From the NCBI GenBank assembly GCA_964611345.1, contig CAZSYU010000149.1, forward strand, positions 1-6,873: a DNA stretch of 6,873 nt, given 5' to 3'. The stretch is from JALZVT01 sp964611345 (GTDB lineage Bacteria > Pseudomonadota > Gammaproteobacteria > Pseudomonadales > Azotimanducaceae). The position numbers and the translations under genes are program-made. Below, piece by piece: positions 1-5,015 of this stretch. Numbering within the stretch: position 1 is the first letter of the stretch; the number at the start of each line of letters is the position of its first letter. The notes beneath the pieces are model-generated. The model saw nothing but the letters and a program-made list of their open reading frames with translations. It made no database searches and was not told the DNA's origin.

Positions 1-794
1 CCCGGCGGTACACTGCGATCTATGCCATCGCCCTTCTTACGGATGGGCAGCGCCCCCAGTTTAAGATACACATTGGTCCGCTGGGCAACCGCCTGCATGC
101 CAGTCAACCAATCCTCGAACACCTGAGCATGGCGCTCACGATAAGGACCACCCAGAATGGGTACGCCGGTGTGATTAAGGACGATACTCAACTCTGGCAC
201 CAGATTCGCAAGCTGCGCGACCTCACCCAGTTGTGGATGATAAACCCAGATATCCAGCGTTTGCTCGAGCTCCGCCATGACTTGCGCAGCAGCGATCACC
301 TCGGGTTGTAACAGTAACCCCTCGGTGTCCACCTGATTGGCTATGCCCTCATGCTCATCCCAGGCGGTAGTAAACCGCACCCCTTTAAAGCGTCCACCCG
401 ATCGTTCGATGTGCTGCTCGAACAATTCGCGCACGCTCGCACCAAGTCGCAGATCGATGTTCCCGACCATGCCCTGACAAATAGTTGTATCGCCAAAGGT
501 GCCGCTGGCGGCCATCGCCGCACAGCCGGCAACAAATTCAGTTTCGCCCAGCGAGCGCGTACTTGGATCGCCCTGCTGTCGATACATGGAGTGACATTCG
601 GCGTAGACCGTGGAGACAATGTTGTGACCCGTTCCAAGATCCTCAACGAACTCAGGCATCAGATAGCTGTGGCCACTGCGCACCCACAGATGATGATGCG
701 CATCAATAATCGGCAGATCGGGCTCCAGCGCCTCTTCCGCCAACAAGGCGAGCCAGGCATCATCGGGTACGGACTGACCCATTACTTTCTTCAT
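1..794 (-). CDS. Amidohydrolase family protein (COG3618 / Amidohydro_2), C-terminus cut by left edge
   Basis: Reading the minus strand from the ATG at 794-792 gives 264 codons with no stop before the window ends. The protein begins MKKVMGQSVPDD and has IDAHHHLW at residues 30-37, the N-terminal HxH metal site of the TIM-barrel amidohydrolases. Further family landmarks follow: GHNIVSTVYAECHSMYR, GETEFVAG, a GRFKGVRF strand, WVYHPQLGE, and LNHTGVP with the metal-binding or catalytic His. There is no signal peptide, so the enzyme is probably cytoplasmic, unlike its upstream neighbours. Family members run about 280-350 residues, so roughly 30-80 residues, including the usual catalytic Asp near the C-terminus, lie off the edge. 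Known relatives hydrolyse lactones or related cyclic esters; the substrate here cannot be told. A second in-frame ATG at 782 is an alternative start, and neither has a good Shine-Dalgarno. The gene begins 43 nt after the trefoil gene's stop and may be in the same transcript. Confidence 0.88.
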   Translation of the reverse strand, partial: MKKVMGQSVPDDAWLALLAEEALEPDLPIIDAHHHLWVRSGHSYLMPEFVEDLGTGHNIVSTVYAECHSMYRQQGDPSTRSLGETEFVAGCAAMAASGTFGDTTICQGMVGNIDLRLGASVRELFEQHIERSGGRFKGVRFTTAWDEHEGIANQVDTEGLLLQPEVIAAAQVMAELEQTLDIWVYHPQLGEVAQLANLVPELSIVLNHTGVPILGGPYRERHAQVFEDWLTGMQAVAQRTNVYLKLGALPIRKKGDGIDRSVPP

Positions 795-837
795 TTCAAC
801 TGTTTCTGTCCATTTCGCTAACCCCAGGGGACAGGTC

Positions 838-1437
838 CTAGTTAGCCTGGACAACCGTCCAACGCTTGAGTGAAGGGTCAACCTCAGCGCACGTCTCCAG
901 CCGCAGAGGACGCTTCACCCAGGGGCCAGCAGGTACGGTTTCAGTGGCAATTGTGACGCAGCGACTCTGGTCTTCTGAGAGCCTTAAAGACTCATCGTTT
1001 GAGTCGTACACAAACTTCTGGCGCGGGTGATCGCTGCATTGGAGTAGTGCAAAAACCGTGACTTCGCTGGCAATGAGAGCCTGCATGCAATAACCCTCGA
1101 ACGCATAGGACATCACTTGTTGGGTTTTGTCGTTGTACTGGAAACGGGTATCGTTGCCGGCATCGTTGCGCTGCGCATCTGCCTTAGATGGCTTGCAGGA
1201 GTGTGTCTGCACCAAATCAGATTGCCCAGCACCATAAGTATCGATACAAAATCCATAACCGTTTGGTTCGTCAAGGTTTGCGCTTAACACAATGTATGGG
1301 GGGTCAGACGGAACTGCCGGTGTTCCACTTGTCGATGTAGGCTGCGTTATTGGTTCGGATTGCGTTGTCGATGCAGATTGCGCGCACGCTGACGTGGCCA
1401 AAACAACACTTGTAAACCAGATTAAGAGGTTCCGCAT
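838..1437 (-). CDS. Secreted ricin-B-like beta-trefoil protein
   Basis: This is a 199-residue protein that I assign to the ricin-type beta-trefoil fold from its internal pattern. A signal peptide (residues 1-19) ends at SACA|QS, and a Ser/Thr/Pro/Gln-rich linker (20-47) follows. The rest contains three repeats, each with a cysteine pair: C64/C81, C117/C134 and C160/C183. Each repeat ends in a QxW-like position: RFQY (98-101), QKF (140-142) and KRW (191-193). Only the third keeps the Trp. Such domains usually bind carbohydrate or act as protein-interaction modules, and no catalytic domain is attached. C18 lies in TSAC, a poor lipobox, so cleavage by signal peptidase I is favoured over lipidation. 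The ATG follows the DUF547 stop directly (TAAATG), and AGGAAG at 1445-1450 lies inside that gene 7 nt upstream of the start (AGGA itself 9 nt). The two genes are therefore almost certainly co-translated. The fold call is moderately sure; the ligand is unknown. Confidence 0.75.
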   Translation of the reverse strand: MRNLLIWFTSVVLATSACAQSASTTQSEPITQPTSTSGTPAVPSDPPYIVLSANLDEPNGYGFCIDTYGAGQSDLVQTHSCKPSKADAQRNDAGNDTRFQYNDKTQQVMSYAFEGYCMQALIASEVTVFALLQCSDHPRQKFVYDSNDESLRLSEDQSRCVTIATETVPAGPWVKRPLRLETCAEVDPSLKRWTVVQAN

Positions 1438-2307
1438 TTATCTGCTTCCTGGTGCATTGCGATTATTGAGCTTCCAATCATATTCATAGCTGGAAACAGA
1501 GCTCTTCCCTGCCAGGCGCTCCTTTAAACCCTCATCAGCGTATTGGCGAATATGGTCGAGGACAGCCGCTTCATCTACGCCAAAATCTTCTCGGTACCAA
1601 CCGTAGATTTTCGAGACAGTGACACGTCGCCCATCAACTCTCGCACCTCTTGGGTGATTGATATAGGTACGCGCAGAGCTATTCAACATGTCTTCTAGCG
1701 TGGCGCCTGTATAAGGAACCATCGCAAGATTGGGACAACCAACCGATGCACAGTTTACAGCGTAATGAATGCGCGGATCATCAAAAACTGGCCGGATAAT
1801 TCCACTTTCAATATTGTTGAGCGTCAACGCAACGCCGTTTACTGTCACTCTTGGTGTATCCCAGGGCTTTTTAAGCTTCCGAATAGAAGATTTCGGTTGT
1901 TCTCTGATAATGAGCTGCACAGTGACCGCGTTGTACAAATTAATCCAATAGGCTAGCTGCTCATCGGTGTTGAGTGTTGTTACATCGACCTCGCTTAATC
2001 CCGCAATATATGTGTCGAGCAGAGCCTTATCTTCTTCGGTCACTTCCTCATAAGCGACTATATTCAGTCCATCATCACGCGCACTTAGGTACTTAGCCAG
2101 AAAATCACCCCAGGACGTGTGATCAATGATCGCCTCACTCGCCTCGTCGCGCCTGGTGAAGACCTCATCGACCAACTCATTGGCTGCAATGAACTTTCTC
2201 TCGATCCACATGGGGGCTGCTTGTGCAACGAGTGGAGCGAACGCTGCCACCAATAGCGTCGTCGACATTAGTGTTTTCAATACACGTTGTTTTAGTAGCC
2301 CTTTCAT
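1438..2307 (-). CDS. Exported DUF547 family protein
   Basis: This is a DUF547 (PF04784) protein of 289 residues. A Sec signal peptide (MKGLLKQRVLKT, then a hydrophobic core) ends at AQA|AP near residue 31. The domain shows all the usual blocks: AYWINLYNAV (119-128), IESGIIR (166-172), DPRIHYAVNCASVGCPNL (177-194), SKIYGWYREDFG (232-243) and YDWKLN near the C-terminus. The conserved His and Cys of the HYAVNC block look like functional residues, but no biochemical activity is established for the family as far as I know. I chose the ATG at 2307 because GGAA (2314-2317) and GAAGGA (2319-2324) sit at workable distances upstream. The ATG at 2319, which adds MEIF, abuts its Shine-Dalgarno and is less likely. 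The start lies 20 nt after the catalase-like stop, and the stop touches the trefoil ATG, so it is the middle gene of a three-gene run. The product should be periplasmic or surface-exposed. Confidence 0.9.
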   Translation of the reverse strand: MKGLLKQRVLKTLMSTTLLVAAFAPLVAQAAPMWIERKFIAANELVDEVFTRRDEASEAIIDHTSWGDFLAKYLSARDDGLNIVAYEEVTEEDKALLDTYIAGLSEVDVTTLNTDEQLAYWINLYNAVTVQLIIREQPKSSIRKLKKPWDTPRVTVNGVALTLNNIESGIIRPVFDDPRIHYAVNCASVGCPNLAMVPYTGATLEDMLNSSARTYINHPRGARVDGRRVTVSKIYGWYREDFGVDEAAVLDHIRQYADEGLKERLAGKSSVSSYEYDWKLNNRNAPGSR

Positions 2308-2327
2308 GAATATTTCCATCCTTCAAT

Positions 2328-3338
2328 CTAGTTTTTTGGGTGCGGAAAGTGCAGCTGTGTATCACACACTCTAGACGTTATCGATTCGGTGAATACCAGT
2401 TTTCCGATGGTCTGCCAGAGTGCTGATGATTTCTTTTTCTTGGCTTTATCTAGCACATCCGCTTGATCGCCAACGTCGATATTGTAGACCAATTGGTTGC
2501 CGCGATAGTTCTCAACCCGCAGCTCGTCACGAAAGTCTTCTCGGTCGATACGTTCCTGCGTTCCCGGGCTAAAGCGTATCCAATGCGGACTGCGACCGGA
2601 TCCCTGGACGTTGTATTGGCCAAGCGCAGCAACGCCCCTATAGGTAATACTTGGTTTATCAGAGCCCGCTTGACCATCTGCCTTCAGCAGTATGCTCTTC
2701 AGTTTTAACGCGGTCCTGATGTCTCGCCAGGAAGGAATGCGTCCCAATGGCGGTTCGTTGTCCATACTAAGGTCGAGCATGTAGGGTTGGGTTACGCCAC
2801 CCGCAGAATGGGAGCTAAACACACTAAGGCTAGGTGCATCACCCAAATCGTCCGGTAACAACTTTACCGCCATGCCAAAAGACCGACGCTCCGATTGTCG
2901 CGTGCCACTAAAAATAGTGGATGCCCGGGCAATAACCGGCACTCGACGACCTAATTCAAACACGCCGGTGTACCCACTCTGCTCGCTAATCTCCCAGTAA
3001 CCCGCAAAACATATGCCGTTTGCTTGTAAGAGTTTTGGGCCCCGCTCGGGCCCCAACAAATCGTCGTGGCTACTCAGCGTGCGTTTTGCATCCTCAGCCA
3101 GACCCGCCGTGCCACCTCCAGAGCTACCTTCAAATGACCGTCTCGTCACTTCGTATCTTGGTAACTCCGCGTAGGCTTCGGCAAAGACACGTTGTTTCAG
3201 CAACTGATAGCGCTCAGACTCGGCTGCCAATGGCAGGGAGAGAAAGCAAGCGGCGCAAAGGCTCAGCTGCATTGGCAGTAGCAGCTTAAACTTAAGGTTT
3301 TTCAATGGTCTGCGTTCAGAGGTCTGCAAGTGATCCAA
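2328..3338 (-). CDS. Exported catalase-fold (catalase-like) protein, probably not a true catalase
   Basis: Up to 336 residues, beginning with a non-AUG (TTG) codon. Residues 104-160 (LQANGICFAGYWEI, then VPVIARAST and SFGMAVKLL) align by eye with the catalase core (HAKGxGxFGYFEV, PVFVRFST, RGFAVKF). Later blocks, HWIRFSP and DELRVENYRGNQLVYNIDVGD, fit the catalase barrel and its following helix. Two catalase hallmarks are missing. The distal His is Gln (Q105), and the protein ends at CDTQLHFPHPKN, before the RxxxY proximal haem-ligand motif would occur. Catalase activity is therefore doubtful; haem binding or a peroxidase-like role is open. A signal sequence ends at about LAA|ES (residues 38-41). 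The start is uncertain. An in-frame TGA lies just upstream at 3342-3344. TTG at 3338 has only a weak GGA, TTG at 3305 gives the neatest signal peptide (KNLKFK n-region), and the only ATG (3272) would remove that basic n-region. DUF547 follows after 20 nt. Confidence 0.8.
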   Translation of the reverse strand: MDHLQTSERRPLKNLKFKLLLPMQLSLCAACFLSLPLAAESERYQLLKQRVFAEAYAELPRYEVTRRSFEGSSGGGTAGLAEDAKRTLSSHDDLLGPERGPKLLQANGICFAGYWEISEQSGYTGVFELGRRVPVIARASTIFSGTRQSERRSFGMAVKLLPDDLGDAPSLSVFSSHSAGGVTQPYMLDLSMDNEPPLGRIPSWRDIRTALKLKSILLKADGQAGSDKPSITYRGVAALGQYNVQGSGRSPHWIRFSPGTQERIDREDFRDELRVENYRGNQLVYNIDVGDQADVLDKAKKKKSSALWQTIGKLVFTESITSRVCDTQLHFPHPKN

Positions 3339-3350
3339 AGGTCAAGAATT

Positions 3351-3364
3351 CCATAATACTATGG
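3351..3364. repeat. Short inverted repeat CCATA-N4-TATGG upstream of the catalase-like gene
   Basis: CCATA and TATGG form a 5-bp inverted repeat with a 4-base spacer, matching its own reverse complement at 12 of 14 positions. It lies 12 nt upstream of the first possible start (TTG at 3338) of the catalase-like gene. On the minus strand it reads through a -10-like TAGTAT/TATTAT. It could be an operator overlapping a promoter, but a repeat this short can arise by chance. Confidence 0.25.
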
Positions 3365-3457
3365 CGCCGTCTTGTTTGACCTGTTGGCAATCTGAAGGTT
3401 CCGGCCAGATAGACGCAACCAGCCTGCCCAGACACGGCGGACAGACTGATCCATCAA

Positions 3458-3478
3458 TATCAGTGAGTGGCGTGCGCC
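3458..3478. repeat. Left copy of a 21-bp direct repeat at the gap edge
   Basis: The last 21 called bases before the N run start with TATCAGTGAG and end with GTGCGCC. They are identical to the first 21 bases after the N run (3579-3599). The right copy encodes the last residues and stop of the thioredoxin gene. An exact match ending precisely at both contig edges is the signature of two contigs sharing a k-mer-sized overlap that the scaffolder did not merge. Confidence 0.9.
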
Positions 3479-3578
3479 NNNNNNNNNNNNNNNNNNNNNN
3501 NNNNNNNNNNNNNNNNNNNNNNNNNNNNNNNNNNNNNNNNNNNNNNNNNNNNNNNNNNNNNNNNNNNNNNNNNNNNNN
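3479..3578. other. Assembly gap of exactly 100 Ns
   Basis: The N run is exactly 100 long, the conventional placeholder for a gap of unknown size. Because the flanks share 21 bases, the true distance is probably minus 21, meaning the contigs overlap. If so, the thioredoxin stop corresponds to 3460-3462, about 121 nt upstream of the first possible catalase-like start. The 140 bases left of the gap (3339-3478) hold no convincing gene, only the short inverted repeat at 3351-3364. Confidence 0.95.
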
Positions 3579-3599
3579 TATCAGTGAGTGGCGTGCGCC
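3579..3599. repeat. Right copy of the 21-bp direct repeat at the gap edge
   Basis: These 21 bases are identical to 3458-3478. On the minus strand they contain the codons for the last residues of the thioredoxin-like protein (ending AHATH) and its TGA stop at 3581-3583. The left copy has no such coding context on its own side, which fits one real locus split between two contig ends. Confidence 0.9.
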
Positions 3600-4090
3600 T
3601 CTCTGGGGATATTGGCAAAAAACGCAGCCATCACTGACTCTAACTCAGCAAAATTCAGTTCGCCCATTTTGCTCCATGCTATCTCGCCGCGATCATTGAA
3701 TAGCACGCTAAAGGGCAGCACCTGGATATGGTTACCGAGTTGGCTGCTCCACGCAAACATCTGATCAGCATCGCCGTGAGCGATGGGATAGGACAGTGCG
3801 ATTTCGGCCAGGAACTTTTCCACTGCAGCAGGCTCGTCGGCTGCAATTCCTACAACAACAGCTTTTGCGGGATCTAAGCGTTGAGCCAGACTGTCAAGTT
3901 CTGGCATTTCCTTGCGACAAGGTCCACACCAGGTGGCCCAGAAGTTAACCAGCACTGCTTTGCCATCGAAACTAGACAGCATGAGCGGCTGCCCAGCAGC
4001 AGTAGTTAGCGCCGGGTGCTCGGCGGCACTCGTCGGCGGAGATACCCACGCAACCATGATGATCAGCACAGTAGCAGATAGCAGCTTCAC
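3581..4090 (-). CDS. Exported TlpA/ResA-like thioredoxin-family protein
   Basis: A 169-residue thiol-disulfide oxidoreductase of the TlpA/ResA type. A signal peptide (MKLLSATVLIIMVAWVSPPTSA|AE, cleavage near residue 22-23) is followed by the thioredoxin fold. Visible landmarks are VLVNFWATWCGPCRKEMPEL with the redox pair C55/C58 in WCGPC, VVVGIAAD (79-85), and the cis-Pro segment VLPFSVLF (P126). The WCGPC sequence and the lack of a membrane anchor after cleavage suggest a soluble periplasmic reductant. Such proteins usually receive electrons from a DsbD/CcdA-type membrane protein, and none is in the window. The GTG start overlaps the TGA of the peroxiredoxin-like gene (GTGA) and has a perfect AGGAGG 7 nt upstream, so the two are translationally coupled. 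The obvious inference is that it recycles the upstream peroxiredoxin-like protein. Cytochrome c maturation is the usual alternative, but no ccm gene is near. Confidence 0.92.
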   Translation of the reverse strand: MKLLSATVLIIMVAWVSPPTSAAEHPALTTAAGQPLMLSSFDGKAVLVNFWATWCGPCRKEMPELDSLAQRLDPAKAVVVGIAADEPAAVEKFLAEIALSYPIAHGDADQMFAWSSQLGNHIQVLPFSVLFNDRGEIAWSKMGELNFAELESVMAAFFANIPREAHATH

Positions 4091-4875
4091 TTCAATGCCT
4101 CCTGTGCAGCGTCCAGCAGCGCTGCTTGGCTTACCCGAACGGTGTAGTTGTTATTAACATAGGTAAATCGGATCTCACCGTTGGTATCAAGTACAAAAGC
4201 ACCCGGCGTAAGCATGAAGCCACTGTTCTGGGCGCTGAGATCGGTTTTTGACGGTGTCGATTTAACGTGATCGACGTACTGCTGGGTGAGCTTGTAGCGC
4301 AGCCCAAAGCCTGCGGCCACCTCCGCATTTTCGTCGGAAAGCAATTCATAGCCCAGGTCTGCTTCCTGTTCGAGTCCACGCAATTTTTCTGGCGCATCCG
4401 GACTGATTGCCAGCAGCTGATAACCCATCTCCGTCAATGCGGGCATGCTTGTTCGAAGCTCGCGCAAATGGGCATTGCAATAGGGACACCAACCGCCGCG
4501 AAAGAAGATCACAATAGTGGGCTGACTCGCCACGGCCGCGTTCAGATCAAAACTCGCCCCACTCATGCTCTTTAGCAAAGCGCTCGTTGGTATCTGCGCG
4601 CCCGCAACCAAGGGTTCGATGCTCCCGTCGTCCTCCCAGGGCGTATATGTCATGTTCTCGGAGGTCATGGCGCCAACCGTACGGGTGTGGTCACGGACAG
4701 AAATCCCAATGCCGTCAGGCGCCAAAGTTCCTTTATCCACGGGAGCAGGAGCAAGCGGCACCGGCGGTGGTATTCGGGGTTTGCCAGCGGGCTCTTGCGC
4801 CGCGGCCAGGCCCGCCATCAGAGTGATCGCCAACGAGAACATAAACGAAAGTACGGGCGTGGTTTGGATATTCAT
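4087..4875 (-). CDS. Exported peroxiredoxin-like (AhpC/TSA, redoxin) family protein
   Basis: With the ATG at 4875 the protein has 262 residues. A signal peptide ends at LAAA|QEP (residue 26), followed by a Pro/Ala-rich linker (about 31-46) and an uncharacterised N-terminal stretch up to about 95. The redoxin domain starts there. IVIFFRGGWCPYC carries C130 and C133. LLAISPDAPEKLRGLEQ, then YELLSDENAEVAAGFGLRY, and PGAFVLDTNGEIRFTYVNNNYTVR complete the pattern of the 'peroxiredoxin-like family' group. The CxxC replaces the single peroxidatic Cys with TxxC of classical 2-Cys peroxiredoxins, so thiol peroxidase activity is likely but unproven. An upstream in-frame ATG at 4923 would add 16 residues. 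I reject it because AGGAGG at 4885-4890 stands 9 nt before the 4875 ATG and the signal peptide fits that start. It is the first gene of a pair with the overlapping thioredoxin gene and lies 140 nt after the kinase stop. Confidence 0.9.
   Translation of the reverse strand: MNIQTTPVLSFMFSLAITLMAGLAAAQEPAGKPRIPPPVPLAPAPVDKGTLAPDGIGISVRDHTRTVGAMTSENMTYTPWEDDGSIEPLVAGAQIPTSALLKSMSGASFDLNAAVASQPTIVIFFRGGWCPYCNAHLRELRTSMPALTEMGYQLLAISPDAPEKLRGLEQEADLGYELLSDENAEVAAGFGLRYKLTQQYVDHVKSTPSKTDLSAQNSGFMLTPGAFVLDTNGEIRFTYVNNNYTVRVSQAALLDAAQEALK
4098..4103 (-). promoter_or_regulatory. Shine-Dalgarno AGGAGG for the GTG-started thioredoxin gene
   Basis: On the minus strand AGGAGG is followed by 7 nt and then GTG. 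It lies inside the 3' end of the peroxiredoxin-like gene. It supports GTG at 4090 as the start and strong internal re-initiation across the four-base overlap. Confidence 0.85.
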
Positions 4876-4884
4876 GCTCTGATG

Positions 4885-4890
4885 CCTCCT
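4885..4890 (-). promoter_or_regulatory. Shine-Dalgarno AGGAGG deciding the peroxiredoxin-like start
   Basis: On the minus strand AGGAGG is followed by 9 nt and the ATG at 4875. This site falls inside the longer reading frame that begins at 4923, so it argues for the shorter protein. The nine bases AGGAGGCAT are shared with the site of the following thioredoxin gene. Confidence 0.85.
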
Positions 4891-4980
4891 TGGGATATAC
4901 GATGTATTTTCAATGATTAGCAAGCAATTACTAAATAATCGATTATCAGAGTGATATGCCTAAATTATCGTATAAAGGCT
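4891..4980 (-). promoter_or_regulatory. AT-rich region, probable promoter of the peroxiredoxin-like/thioredoxin pair
   Basis: The 140 nt between the kinase stop and the peroxiredoxin-like ATG are much richer in A and T than the neighbouring genes. A possible minus-strand promoter is TTGCTA, 18 nt, TATATC, each box matching 4 of 6 consensus bases. Its start point would fall close to the Shine-Dalgarno, so other boxes further upstream are equally possible. The 12-bp palindrome at 4935-4946 lies in this region. A separate promoter is likely, but its exact position is not resolved. Confidence 0.35.
4935..4946. repeat. Perfect 12-bp palindrome ATAATCGATTAT
   Basis: ATAATCGATTAT equals its own reverse complement. 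It stands 59 nt upstream of the peroxiredoxin-like ATG in an AT-rich intergenic region, a normal place for a dimeric regulator's operator. I do not recognise it as a known binding site, and AT-rich DNA makes chance palindromes more likely. Confidence 0.4.
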
Positions 4981-4991
4981 CAGCCGTCCAA

Positions 4992-5010
4992 TTTGGCCTG
5001 GGAAGCCAAA
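4992..5010. other. Small hairpin just after the kinase stop, not a typical terminator
   Basis: TTTGGC and GCCAAA pair as a 6-bp stem with a 7-base loop, starting 5 nt after the kinase stop codon. No U-tract follows on the minus strand, so I do not call it a rho-independent terminator. It may slow or protect the transcript end, or be chance. Confidence 0.25.
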
Positions 5011-5015
5011 ATGAC

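Noticed and set aside
351..821. Plus-strand open frame of 156 codons at the left end
   Set aside because: It lies antisense to the amidohydrolase frame, which has clear family motifs along its whole length. The plus-strand translation shows no domain.
818..840. GGGGACAGGTCC-like sequence after the trefoil gene, resembling short motifs seen near REP-type transposase elements
   Set aside because: Only one copy is present, with no transposase or mirrored end nearby. The GGAC-GTCC and CCCC-GGGG pairings are too short for a terminator.
1375..1437. Lipoprotein signal in the trefoil protein (C18)
   Set aside because: The residues before C18 are ATSA, lacking Leu/Val/Ile at -3, while ACA|QS is a good signal peptidase I site.
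3290..3320. Possible Tat signal (RRPLK) in the catalase-like protein
   Set aside because: The position after the motif's Leu is Lys rather than hydrophobic, and the arginines disappear if translation starts at the TTG at 3305. An ordinary Sec signal explains the sequence.
3359..3454. Minus-strand 31-codon frame between the gap and the catalase-like gene
   Set aside because: It has an ATG but no Shine-Dalgarno, no hydrophobic or other recognisable pattern, and it is short enough to occur by chance.
3361..3699. Plus-strand open frame running through the N gap
   Set aside because: It is open only because Ns cannot create a stop, and its right part is antisense to the thioredoxin gene.
4876..4923. 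Sixteen-residue N-terminal extension of the peroxiredoxin-like protein
   Set aside because: It contains the AGGAGG of the inner ATG, would spoil the signal peptide n-region, and has no ribosome site of its own.
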